Below are positions 8,108-16,047 of a DNA stretch of 64,000 nucleotides, in pieces. The notes beneath the pieces are model-generated. The model saw only the letters and a list, made by a program, of their open reading frames with translations, did not search any database and was not told the origin of the DNA. This DNA comes from Streptomyces sp. NBC_00178. GTDB lineage: Bacteria > Actinomycetota > Actinomycetes > Streptomycetales > Streptomycetaceae. The stretch is taken from contig NZ_CP108143.1 in NCBI RefSeq assembly GCF_036206005.1, positions 6,043,501 through 6,107,500 on the forward strand. The letters run 5' to 3'. The position numbers were made by a program, and so were the translations under genes. Within the stretch, counting starts at the first letter, position 1. Each line of letters begins with the position of its first letter.

Positions 8108-8124
8108 CCGTACGTTCGGTACGG
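8108..8124. promoter_or_regulatory. Candidate TetR operator
   Basis: CCGTACGTTCGGTACGG is a perfect inverted repeat with 6-bp arms and a 5-bp spacer in the region between the divergent tetR and eamA genes, 70 bp upstream of the transporter start. Size and symmetry fit a TetR dimer site. Confidence 0.55.
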
Positions 8125-8193
8125 TGATCGCCCCCCCGTGCGAGCCGGCGAAGTCTCCACACCGATCCCGCTGTGGAGAACCAGGAGAACAAG

Positions 8194-9120
8194 GTGTCCT
8201 CTGCCGTCCTGCCCGCCCCCGCCCCCGCCCCCTCGCGCCGCGTGTTCGTGGCCGACCTTCCGCTCCTGCTCGTCGCCGCGGTATGGGGCGGCAGCTACCT
8301 CGCGGCCAAGGGCATCACCACGCCCCACACCGTGGCCGGCGTCCTCGTCCTGCGCTTCGCGATCGTGCTGCCGGTCCTGGCCGTCGCCGGGTGGCGCGGG
8401 CTGCGCACCCTGCGGGCGGCCCAGTGGCGCGGTGCGGGCCTCCTGGGTCTCGTCCTGGCAGCGATCTTCCTGCTGGAGACGTACGGCGTCGTCCACACGT
8501 CGGCGACCAACGCCGGACTCATCATCAGCCTCACCATGATCTTCACCCCCCTCGCGGAGGCCGCGGTGACCCGGGTCCGCCCGCCGGGCCCCTTCCTCGC
8601 GGCCGCCGGCCTCTCCGTCGCGGGCGTGGTGCTGCTGACCCAGGGCGGCGGCTTCACCCGCCCCACGGCGGGGGACCTCCTGATGCTGCTCGCCGCGCTC
8701 GCCCGGACCGTGCACGTCCTGGTCATGGCCCGGCTCAAGGCGGTCCAGGACGCCGGCGCGCTGTCCCTGACCACCGTGCAGCTCGGCAGCGCCGTCGCCG
8801 TCTTCGCGGTACTGGCGGCCGCCCCGGGCACCGGTGAGGCACCCTGGACCGTGGCGGCGGGGTTCGGGGCCGCCGAATGGAGCGGGCTGGTCTTCCTCTC
8901 GCTCCTCTGCACGCTGTTCGCGTTCTTCGTGCAGATGTGGTCGGTACGCCGTACCTCGCCGTCCCGGGTGAGCCTCCTGCTCGGCACGGAGCCCCTCTGG
9001 GCCGCCGCGGCCGGCATCGCGATCGGCGGCGAACGCCTCGGCGCCCCCGGGCTGCTGGGCGCCGTGCTCGTGCTGGCGGGCACCACGTGGGGACGCCGTC
9101 ACACCGGCGTCACGTCCTGA
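8194..9120 (+). CDS. EamA (DMT superfamily) transporter
   Basis: A 308-aa inner-membrane drug/metabolite transporter with two EamA repeats and about ten membrane segments, including LPLLLVAAVWGGSYLAAKG at the N-terminus and LLGTEPLWAAAAGIAIGGE near the C-terminus. GTG at 8194 is chosen because AGGAG lies 6 nt upstream; an in-frame GTG at 8173 lacks such a site. Transcribed away from a TetR gene, it is probably an efflux pump induced by the TetR ligand. The last codons lie in a 43-bp tandem repeat shared with the convergent gene. Confidence 0.85.
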   Translation: MSSAVLPAPAPAPSRRVFVADLPLLLVAAVWGGSYLAAKGITTPHTVAGVLVLRFAIVLPVLAVAGWRGLRTLRAAQWRGAGLLGLVLAAIFLLETYGVVHTSATNAGLIISLTMIFTPLAEAAVTRVRPPGPFLAAAGLSVAGVVLLTQGGGFTRPTAGDLLMLLAALARTVHVLVMARLKAVQDAGALSLTTVQLGSAVAVFAVLAAAPGTGEAPWTVAAGFGAAEWSGLVFLSLLCTLFAFFVQMWSVRRTSPSRVSLLLGTEPLWAAAAGIAIGGERLGAPGLLGAVLVLAGTTWGRRHTGVTS

Positions 9121-9239
9121 TCGAGTCCATCGCGACCACCGGGGTCGCGCGGCCACGTCCTGATCGAGCCCATCGCGACCACCGGGGTCGCGCCGTCACG
9201 TCCTGATCGAGTCCGCCGCGATCATCACGGCCGCGCCGG
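9111..9239. repeat. Three tandem copies of a 43-bp unit
   Basis: The units start at 9111, 9154 and 9197, each opening with CACGTCCTGATCGAG. The first two differ by only a few bases and the third is more diverged. The first unit overlaps the EamA stop and the third encodes the last codons of the convergent small membrane protein. On the minus strand the copies read ...MDSIRT-stop, ...MGSIRT-stop and ...ADSIRT-stop, so the C-terminal coding end has been duplicated downstream of its own gene. Confidence 0.85.
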
Positions 9240-9399
9240 TCACGACCAGCACGATGCTGACGAAGATCGCGTAGCCGTCGAGGGCGTCGAGTCGCGCCAC
9301 GACCGCCCACAGCCGGAACCAGCCGGTCCACTCGTGCAGCAGCCCTGCCGCACCCTGCGCGAACACGAGGAACCCGACCGTCTCCACGAATCTCTTCAT
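9196..9399 (-). CDS. Small two-segment membrane protein
   Basis: A 67-aa protein with two predicted membrane helices (FVETVGFLVFAQGAAGLL and YAIFVSIVLVVTGAAVMIAA) joined by a short polar loop with HEWTGW. The family is unrecognised, but similar small hypothetical membrane proteins are common in Streptomyces. The ATG at 9399 begins at the first helix. It is divergent from the histidine kinase gene, with a 145-bp gap. Its 3' end is the diverged third copy of a tandem repeat. Confidence 0.7.
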   Translation of the reverse strand: MKRFVETVGFLVFAQGAAGLLHEWTGWFRLWAVVARLDALDGYAIFVSIVLVVTGAAVMIAADSIRT

Positions 9400-9544
9400 G
9401 GCCCGAGCCTGGCGCGGCCCGTCGCGCGCCCGCGTCCGCCATCGGTCTGCGGGCCCCCGGCGAAAGTCTCGGATCGTGCGACTTTGGTGTCTGCCCGGCC
9501 CGCAACCGTCGTTTCGTGTCCTCCGTCTGAGTAGATTCGTCGAC

Positions 9545-10762
9545 ATGACACGCACGGAGTACCGCTGGCTGCTGCCCTCGGCCCTGGCCGACGACGAGCT
9601 GCCCGGCGACCGGGGCAGAGCGCGCCGGACCGTGCGGGACTGGGCCGTCGACCTCACGGCCTTCCTCTGCGCCGCCGGCATCGGGGTGCTCGCCCTCGCG
9701 GCGATCGAGGCCGATCCGACCACGTCCGACAGCGTGGTCTTCGCCGACTCGCTCATCGGCGCCGCGGCCTGCTGCGGACTGTGGCTGCGGCGCAGGTGGC
9801 CCGTCGGCGTGGCGGCGGCGCTGACCGCCGTCAGTCTCATCGAGCCCGCGGCGGCCGGTGCCACGCTGGTCGGCCTGTTCAGCCTGGCCGTGCACCGGCC
9901 GTTCCGGCCGGTCGCCGTCGTCGGCGCGGCCGCCCTCGCCATCACGCCCCTCCAGCCGATGCTGCGGCCGGACCCCCAGACCTCCTTCGTCGTCTCCGTG
10001 GTCATCGGTGTCCTGCTGATCCTCCTCGTCCTCAGCTGGGGCATGGCCATACGCTCACGGCGCCAGCTGGTCGTGTCCCTGCGCGAGCGGGCACGCCGGG
10101 CCGAGACCGAGGCGGCGCTCCGCGCGGAGCAGGCGCAGCGGCTGGCCCGTGAGGCCATCGCCCGGGAGATGCACGACGTCCTCGCCCACCGGCTGACCCT
10201 CCTCAGCGTCCACGCCGGCGCCCTCGAATTCCGGCCCGACGCACCACCGGCCGAGGTGGGCCGGGCCGCCGGAGTCATCCGGGACAGCGCCCACGAGGCC
10301 CTCCAGGACCTGCGCGAGATCATCGGCGTCCTGCGCGCCCCCGGGGAGGGCGACGAGGGGAACAGGCCGCAGCCCACCCTGGTGACGCTCGACGCCCTCA
10401 TCGAGGAGTCCCGCGCGGCCGGCATGGAAGTCGTCCTGGACAACGGCGTGACCGAGCCGGCCCGGGCTCCGGCCGCCACCGGGCGCACCGTCTACCGCAT
10501 CGCGCAGGAAGCCCTGACCAACGCCCGCAAACACGCGCCGGGCGCCCCGGTGAGCGTCACCGTGACCGGCGGTCCCGGTGACGGACTGACCATCGAGGTC
10601 GGCAACCCCGCCCCCGGCACCGCCTTCGAACCGGTCCCCGGATCCGGCCAGGGGCTCATCGGCCTGACCGAGCGCGCGACCCTCGCGGGCGGAAGCCTCG
10701 ACCACGGTTCCCGGCCCGACGGCGGTTTCACCGTGCGCGCCCGGCTACCGTGGCCCGCATGA
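9545..10762 (+). CDS. Sensor histidine kinase (HisKA_3 type)
   Basis: A 405-aa NarX/DesK-class kinase. About five or six hydrophobic segments span residues 35-175. A HisKA_3 dimerisation domain with phospho-acceptor His210 (AREMHDVLAHRL) and a short HATPase_c domain (YRIAQEALTNARKHA, then GSGQGLIGLTERA) follow. ATG at 9545 is used. The stop overlaps the response regulator start as ATGA, so the two form a two-component pair. No extracytoplasmic sensor domain is evident, so sensing is probably within the membrane. Confidence 0.9.
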   Translation: MTRTEYRWLLPSALADDELPGDRGRARRTVRDWAVDLTAFLCAAGIGVLALAAIEADPTTSDSVVFADSLIGAAACCGLWLRRRWPVGVAAALTAVSLIEPAAAGATLVGLFSLAVHRPFRPVAVVGAAALAITPLQPMLRPDPQTSFVVSVVIGVLLILLVLSWGMAIRSRRQLVVSLRERARRAETEAALRAEQAQRLAREAIAREMHDVLAHRLTLLSVHAGALEFRPDAPPAEVGRAAGVIRDSAHEALQDLREIIGVLRAPGEGDEGNRPQPTLVTLDALIEESRAAGMEVVLDNGVTEPARAPAATGRTVYRIAQEALTNARKHAPGAPVSVTVTGGPGDGLTIEVGNPAPGTAFEPVPGSGQGLIGLTERATLAGGSLDHGSRPDGGFTVRARLPWPA

Positions 10763-11487
10763 GCACTCCCACGCCCCCGGAGGCGCCACCGGTCCGGCTC
10801 GTCGTCGTCGACGACGACCCGCTCGTGCGGGCCGGGCTCGCCCTCATGCTCGGCGGGTCCGAGGGCATCCTGCTGGTAGGGGAGGGCGCGGACGGCACCG
10901 AGGTCGAGGCGCTGGTCGACCGGGTGCACCCGGACGTCGTGCTCATGGACATCCGGATGCCCGGAATGGACGGCCTCGCGGCGACGGAGGCCCTGCGGAG
11001 CAGGCCCGGCGCCCCCGAGGTCGTCGTCCTCACCACCTTCCACGCCGACGAGCAGGTGCTGCGCGCCATCCGCGCAGGCGCCGCGGGCTTCGTCCTGAAG
11101 GACACCCCGCCCGCGCAGATCGTCGACGCGGTCCGGCGGGTCGCCGCCGGGGAGCCCGTCCTGTCGCCCGCCGTCACCCGCCGGCTCATGGCCCGCGCGG
11201 CGGGGGACCCCGCGGACGACGGCAGGGCCCGCAGAGCCCGTGCGCGTAACAGGTTCGCCGGACTCGGCGAGCGCGAGCAGGACGTCGCGGCCGCCGTCGG
11301 GCGCGGCAGCTCCAACGCGGAGATCGCCGCCGAACTCCACCTCAGCGTCGCCACCGTCAAGACGCACGTCTCCCGCATCCTCGCCAGGCTCGGCCTCAAC
11401 AACCGTGTGCAGATCGCCCTGTTGGTGCACGACGCGGAACTCCTCCACGAGGACGAGGACGAAGCGCGGGGCACCGGCCTAGGCTGA
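10759..11487 (+). CDS. NarL/FixJ response regulator
   Basis: A 242-aa regulator with a receiver domain (VVDDDPLVRAG acidic pocket, phospho-acceptor Asp64 in VLMDIRMPGMDG, Lys in FVLKDTPP) and a C-terminal LuxR-type helix-turn-helix (GLGEREQDVAAAVGRG, then SNAEIAAELHLSVATVKTHV). It is translationally coupled to the kinase. The P450 gene begins 32 nt after its stop, so the system and the two P450s are probably in one transcript or closely co-regulated. Confidence 0.9.
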   Translation: MSTPTPPEAPPVRLVVVDDDPLVRAGLALMLGGSEGILLVGEGADGTEVEALVDRVHPDVVLMDIRMPGMDGLAATEALRSRPGAPEVVVLTTFHADEQVLRAIRAGAAGFVLKDTPPAQIVDAVRRVAAGEPVLSPAVTRRLMARAAGDPADDGRARRARARNRFAGLGEREQDVAAAVGRGSSNAEIAAELHLSVATVKTHVSRILARLGLNNRVQIALLVHDAELLHEDEDEARGTGLG

Positions 11488-11519
11488 ACGCGTCGGACCG
11501 GTGGAGGGGGCTGCACGGG

Positions 11520-12692
11520 GTGTCAGTGGTCGATCTGCGCGGGGCGCGGGACTTCGGCGCGAACCCGTATCCGTACTACGCGAAGCTGAGGGCCGGGGGA
11601 CCGGTGCACGCGGTCCGGACGGAGGAGTTCGAGCGGATCTGGATGATCGTCGGTTACGAGGAGGCCCGCGCGGCCCTCGCCGACCAGCGGTTCAGCAAGG
11701 ACTGGCGCACCGCCGACCTGTGGACCGTGTCCAGCAATCCGATCAACGCGAACATGCTGGAGATGGACGCCCCGCACCACACCCGGCTGCGCAGGCTGGT
11801 GGCCCGGGAGTTCACCGCCCGGCGGATCGAGGCCATGCGCCCCAGGGTCGAGGAGATCACCGCGCGCCTCCTCGACGCGATGGTGCCCGCGGGGAGCGCC
11901 GACCTGATCGACGCCTTCGCCTTCCCGCTGCCGATGACCGTGATCTGCGAACTGCTGGGCGTCCCCGGCATGGACCGGGATGCCTTCCGCCGGCTGTCCA
12001 ACGCCATCCTGGCCCCCGTCTCCCCGGAGAAGGAGGGCGAGGCGGTGCACGCGATGGGCGCCTACCTCGTGGAGTTGACCGAGGACAAGCGCCGCGCACC
12101 GGGCGACGACCTCATGAGCGCCCTGATCCAGGCGCGTGACGACGACGGCGACCGCCTTTCGCCGGACGAGCTGATCGGCATGGCCTTTCTGCTCCTGGTC
12201 GCGGGCCACGAGACGACCGTCAACCTCATCTCCAACGGTGTACGCGCGCTCCTCGACCACCCGGAGCAACTGGCGCTGCTCCGCACCCGGCCGGAGCTGA
12301 TCGACGGCGCGGTCGAGGAAATGCTCCGCTACGACGGCCCCGTCGGGACGGCGACCTTCCGCTTCACCCGCGAACCCGTCCCCGTCGGCCCCGTCCTCAT
12401 CCCGAAGGGCGAGGCGGTACTGGTCGCCCTCGGCTCCGGTGACCGCGACCCGGGACGCTACCCGGACCCGGACACCTTCGACATCCGGCGGGGCGCACAG
12501 GGGCACCTGGCGTTCGGGCACGGCATCCACTTCTGCCTGGGCGCCCCGCTGGCCCGGATGGAGGGCAGGATCGCGATCGCCGCGCTGCTGGAGCGGTGCC
12601 CCGGGCTCGCCCGCGACCCGGAGGGCGGTGAGCCCGACTGGCTGCCCGGGCTGCTGCTGCGGGGAGTCCGTCGTCTGCCGGTCCGCTGGTGA
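11520..12692 (+). CDS. Cytochrome P450 (first of tandem pair)
   Basis: A 390-aa soluble bacterial P450, similar to the CYP107/CYP105 class. Key motifs are the I-helix oxygen-binding LLVAGHETTVNL, the K-helix EEMLR, and the haem loop FGHGIHFCLGAPLAR with Cys339 as proximal ligand. A GTG start at 11520 follows a purine-rich GGAGGGGG. The enzyme would hydroxylate a small organic substrate using ferredoxin, but no ferredoxin or biosynthetic gene is next to it. It is closely similar to the next gene, indicating local duplication. Confidence 0.9.
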   Translation: MSVVDLRGARDFGANPYPYYAKLRAGGPVHAVRTEEFERIWMIVGYEEARAALADQRFSKDWRTADLWTVSSNPINANMLEMDAPHHTRLRRLVAREFTARRIEAMRPRVEEITARLLDAMVPAGSADLIDAFAFPLPMTVICELLGVPGMDRDAFRRLSNAILAPVSPEKEGEAVHAMGAYLVELTEDKRRAPGDDLMSALIQARDDDGDRLSPDELIGMAFLLLVAGHETTVNLISNGVRALLDHPEQLALLRTRPELIDGAVEEMLRYDGPVGTATFRFTREPVPVGPVLIPKGEAVLVALGSGDRDPGRYPDPDTFDIRRGAQGHLAFGHGIHFCLGAPLARMEGRIAIAALLERCPGLARDPEGGEPDWLPGLLLRGVRRLPVRW

Positions 12693-12747
12693 GGCGGCAC
12701 GGCCATCACGCGCGATCTCTCCACCCGGCCTGCCTGAGGGGAACCAC

Positions 12748-13971
12748 GTGACCACGGACACCACGAACACCACGGACGCCACGGACAGCCTGCTCGACCT
12801 CGGCGCCCTCGGCGACGACTTCACCCGCGACCCGTACCCCGTCTACGCGCGGTTGCGCGCCCTCGGGCCCGTGCACCGGGTCCGCATCCCGGAGGGCGCG
12901 ACGGCCTGGCTCGTCGTCGGATACGACGCGGGGCGCGCCCTCCTCGCCGACCGGCGGCTCTCCAAGGAGTGGCACCGGGCGTCACCCGCGCTCGGAATCG
13001 GCAAGGTGTCCGCCGGCACGTCCATGCTGAGCTCCGACGCCCCGGCCCACACCCGCCTGCGCAGGCTCGTGGCCCGGGAGTTCACCGCCCGCCGGATCGA
13101 GCGACTGGCGCCCCGGATCCAGGAGACGACGGACGCCCTGCTCGACACCATGCTCGACGGTCCGGGCCGGAGCGCCGACCTGGTCGAGTCCCTGTCGTTC
13201 CCGTTGCCGATGGCCGTCATCTGCGAACTGCTCGGCGTGCCGTCCCTGGACCGGCACGCCTTCCGCGCGTGGTCGGGCACGGCGGTCTCCTCGCTGGACG
13301 CGGAGGCGCGGGGCCGTGCCACCGCCGCCATGACGGAGTACCTCGGCGAACTGCTCGCGGACAAGCGCGCGGCCCCCGGCGACGACCTGATGAGCGCGCT
13401 GATCGGCACTTCGGACGACGACGGCGACCGGCTCTCCGCCGACGAACTCCTCGGCATGGCCTGGCTGCTGCTCGTCGCCGGGCACGAGACGACGGTCAAC
13501 CTCCTCACCAACGCCGTCCTGAGCCTGCTCACCCACCCCCGCCAACTGGAGCTCCTGCGCGCCGACTTCGGTCTCCTCGACAACGCGGTCGAGGAGACGC
13601 TGCGCTACGAGGGCCCCGTCGAGACACCCACGTACCGCTTCACCACCGAGCCGCTCGACGTCGCCGGCACGGTGATCCCCGGCGGCGGCGAGCTCGTCCT
13701 CGTCGCCTTGGCCGACTGCGACCGGGACCCGGCGCGCTACCCGGACCCCGGCCGCTTCGACATCACCCGGGACGCGGGCGGGCACGTCGCCTTCGGGCAC
13801 GGCATCCACTACTGCCTGGGCGCGGCCCTCGCCCGCACGGAGGCCAGCATCGCGCTGGGATCCCTGCTGGAGCGATGCCCGGAACTGCGGCTCGACACCG
13901 ACCCGGCCGCGCTCCCGTGGCGTACGGGCATGCTGATCCGGGGGCCGCTGAAACTGCCGGTCGCCTGGTAG
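12748..13971 (+). CDS. Cytochrome P450 (second of tandem pair)
   Basis: A 407-aa P450 with LLVAGHETTVNLL, EETLR and FGHGIHYCLGAALAR (haem Cys356). It aligns with the preceding P450 along its whole length, with long identical blocks such as RLRRLVAREFTARRIE and PGDDLMSALI, so it is a tandem paralogue. GTG at 12748 follows GAGGGGA. The N-terminal TTDTTNTTDATD stretch is low-complexity and unlike its partner. It probably lies in the same operon, 55 bp downstream. Confidence 0.9.
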   Translation: MTTDTTNTTDATDSLLDLGALGDDFTRDPYPVYARLRALGPVHRVRIPEGATAWLVVGYDAGRALLADRRLSKEWHRASPALGIGKVSAGTSMLSSDAPAHTRLRRLVAREFTARRIERLAPRIQETTDALLDTMLDGPGRSADLVESLSFPLPMAVICELLGVPSLDRHAFRAWSGTAVSSLDAEARGRATAAMTEYLGELLADKRAAPGDDLMSALIGTSDDDGDRLSADELLGMAWLLLVAGHETTVNLLTNAVLSLLTHPRQLELLRADFGLLDNAVEETLRYEGPVETPTYRFTTEPLDVAGTVIPGGGELVLVALADCDRDPARYPDPGRFDITRDAGGHVAFGHGIHYCLGAALARTEASIALGSLLERCPELRLDTDPAALPWRTGMLIRGPLKLPVAW

Positions 13972-13978
13972 CGGCGCC

Positions 13979-14983
13979 TCAGACGCCGGGGATCTCCGTC
14001 ATCCGGACGGGGCGGTGCTCACGGCGCGACAGCTCGCACGCCTCGGCGACGCGCAGCGCGTGCAGCGCCTCGCGGCCGTCGCACGGGTTCGCGCGTTCCC
14101 CGCGCACCACGCCGAGGAACGCGTCCAGCTCGGCCGCGTACGCCGGGGCGAACCGCTCCAGGAAGCCCGGCCACGGCTTCGCCGGGGCGGGCGGGCCGGA
14201 CGGCTCCGCGGACGTGAGGGGGGTGCGGTCGCCGAGACCGACGGCGATCTGGTCCAGCTCGCCCGCCAGTTCCATGCGCACGTCGTAACCGGCGCCGTTG
14301 CAGCGGGTGGCGGTCGCGGTGGCGAGCGTGCCGTCGTCCAGCGTCAGCAGCGCCGCCGCCGTGTCCACGTCGCCGGCCGCGCGGAACATGGCGGGGCCCG
14401 CGTCCGACCCGGTGGCGTACACCTCCGTCACCTCACGGCCCGTCACCCAGCGCAGGATGTCGAAGTCGTGGACGAGGCAGTCCCTGAACAGCCCTCCGGA
14501 GAGCGGGAGATAGGCGGCGGGCGGGGGAGCGGGGTCGGAGGTCGACGCCCGTACGGTGTGCAGCCGGCCCAGGGCCCCGCTCCGCACCGCGGTCCGCGCG
14601 GCGGCGTACCCCGCGTCGAACCTGCGCATGAATCCCAGCTGGAGGACGCTCCCCGCACGCTCGACCTCGTGCAGAGCGCCCAGGGTTCCCCGCAGGTCCA
14701 GCGCGACCGGCTTCTCGCAGAAGGCGGGCAGGCCCGCACGCGCCGCCCGTCCGATGAGATCCGCGTGGGCCGAGGTCGCCGAGGTGATCACCACGGCGTC
14801 GACCCCCGCGCCGAAGACGTCCTCGGCGGAGGCGAGTGCGCCGGCGCCGGTGCGCTCCGCGACCTCCGCGGCCCGGACGGCATCGGGGTCGGCGACCACG
14901 AGGGAACCGACGCCCGGGTGGCGTGCCAGGACGCCCGCGTGGAAGGAACCGATCCTGCCCGTGCCGATGAGTCCGATGCGCAT
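13979..14983 (-). CDS. Gfo/Idh/MocA family dehydrogenase
   Basis: A 334-aa NAD(P)-dependent sugar or inositol dehydrogenase. The N-terminal Rossmann motif MRIGLIGTGRIGSFHAG and the central EKPVAL (substrate/catalytic lysine) are clear, followed by the C-terminal oxidoreductase domain. ATG at 14983 starts the Rossmann strand. It is divergent from a GntR regulator and a sugar ABC operon, so it likely oxidises the sugar or cyclitol imported by that system. Relatives include myo-inositol 2-dehydrogenase, but the substrate is not established. Confidence 0.85.
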   Translation of the reverse strand: MRIGLIGTGRIGSFHAGVLARHPGVGSLVVADPDAVRAAEVAERTGAGALASAEDVFGAGVDAVVITSATSAHADLIGRAARAGLPAFCEKPVALDLRGTLGALHEVERAGSVLQLGFMRRFDAGYAAARTAVRSGALGRLHTVRASTSDPAPPPAAYLPLSGGLFRDCLVHDFDILRWVTGREVTEVYATGSDAGPAMFRAAGDVDTAAALLTLDDGTLATATATRCNGAGYDVRMELAGELDQIAVGLGDRTPLTSAEPSGPPAPAKPWPGFLERFAPAYAAELDAFLGVVRGERANPCDGREALHALRVAEACELSRREHRPVRMTEIPGV

Positions 14984-15023
14984 GGACCCAACGTGCCGCC
15001 CTGCCGACGCACTGTCAACTATA

Positions 15024-15033
15024 TGTCCTGACA
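15024..15033. promoter_or_regulatory. Candidate GntR operator 1
   Basis: TGTCCTGACA (TGTC-CT-GACA dyad) lies between the divergent dehydrogenase and gntR genes, within a larger TGTCA...TGACA arrangement from 15013. It matches 8 of 10 bases of the site at 15866-15875 before the ABC operon. Confidence 0.45.
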
Positions 15034-15076
15034 AACCGGGGGGTGCGGCGCGAACGCACGCGGTACGCTCCCTGCC

Positions 15077-15838
15077 GTGCCCAGACCCGCCGCCGACTCC
15101 GCCGCCCTGGGGCTAGGCGTGGACCGCACCAGCCCCGTGCCGCTCTACCACCAACTGGCCCAGCAACTGGAGGCGGCCGTCGAGCAGGGCCGGCTCGCGC
15201 CCGGCAGCCTCCTCGGCAACGAACTCGAGCTCGCCGCCCGGCTCGGGCTCTCCCGGCCCACCGTCCGCCAGGCGATCCAGTCGCTCGTCGACAAGGGCCT
15301 CATGGTGCGCCGACGCGGTGTCGGAACCCAGATCGTGCACAGCCGCATCAGGCGCCCACTCGAGCTGAGCAGCCTGTACGACGACCTGGAGACCGCCGGC
15401 CGGCAGCCCACCACCCGGGTCCTGCGCAACACGGTCGAGCCGGCCGGGCCGGAGGTCGCGGCAGCGCTCGGTGTCGACGAGGGACGTGACGTGCATCTCG
15501 TCGAGCGGGTGCGGTACGCGAACGGCGAGCCCGTGGCCCTGCTGCGCAACCACCTCCCGCCGCGGCTGCTCGACCTCGGCTCCGCGCGGCTGGAGGCGAC
15601 CGGCCTCTACCGGATGATGCGCGGCGCGGGGATCACCCTGCACAGCGCCCGCCAGACCATCGGCGCCCGGGCCGCCACCGCCGATGAGGGCGAAGCCCTG
15701 TCGGAACCGGTGGGGGCCCCGCTGCTCACGATGGAACGCACCACCTTCGACGACGGCGGCCGGGCGGTCGAGTTCGGCTCACACGTCTACCGGGCCTCGC
15801 GGTACACCTTCGAGTTCCAGCTGCTCGTGCGCCCCTGA
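15077..15838 (+). CDS. GntR family regulator (HutC subfamily)
   Basis: A 253-aa regulator with a winged helix at about residues 16-80 (PLYHQLAQQLEAAVEQGRL, then LGLSRPTVRQAIQSLVDKG) and a C-terminal UTRA ligand domain (about 100-245). GTG at 15077 is used. It is located between the divergent Gfo/Idh gene and the sugar ABC transporter operon. Similar decamers before both make it the likely local repressor, responding to the sugar or its phosphate. Confidence 0.85.
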   Translation: MPRPAADSAALGLGVDRTSPVPLYHQLAQQLEAAVEQGRLAPGSLLGNELELAARLGLSRPTVRQAIQSLVDKGLMVRRRGVGTQIVHSRIRRPLELSSLYDDLETAGRQPTTRVLRNTVEPAGPEVAAALGVDEGRDVHLVERVRYANGEPVALLRNHLPPRLLDLGSARLEATGLYRMMRGAGITLHSARQTIGARAATADEGEALSEPVGAPLLTMERTTFDDGGRAVEFGSHVYRASRYTFEFQLLVRP

Positions 15839-15865
15839 ACCGCTCCGGGCGGCTCCGCGCCGGAA

Positions 15866-15875
15866 TGTTCGGACA
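15866..15875. promoter_or_regulatory. Candidate GntR operator 2
   Basis: TGTTCGGACA lies 6 bp upstream of the -35 element of the ABC operon promoter. It shares TGTYCKGACA with the site at 15024-15033. Confidence 0.45.
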
Positions 15876-15881
15876 CAAGCA

Positions 15882-15910
15882 TTGACGAGGTCATGCTAGA
15901 TCGCTAGAAC
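15882..15910 (+). promoter_or_regulatory. Sigma-70-like promoter of sugar ABC operon
   Basis: TTGACG and TAGAAC are separated by 17 bp, close to the housekeeping (HrdB) consensus. The start codon of the substrate-binding protein is about 140 bp downstream. The stretch between promoter and gene holds no ORF. Confidence 0.55.
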
Positions 15911-16047
15911 GTCGTGAGGGCGCGGCCCGCGCCCCTGCCGGGCCACGCCGGTCCGGGCTCGGGGATACTTGGCCCGGCCGGGCGGCGAGTCCGCTCTCCC
16001 GGTCTCACCAGGCAGCACAGCGAGCAGCACTAGAAGGGCACGGCGTC

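Noticed and set aside
9111..9239. CRISPR array
   Set aside because: The three units are directly abutting 43-bp tandem copies with no spacers and no cas genes nearby; the copies belong to coding ends.
9545..13971. Conservon (cvn) locus because of kinase plus P450
   Set aside because: Conservons need roadblock, DUF742 and GTPase genes. Here there is a normal kinase/response-regulator pair and none of those.
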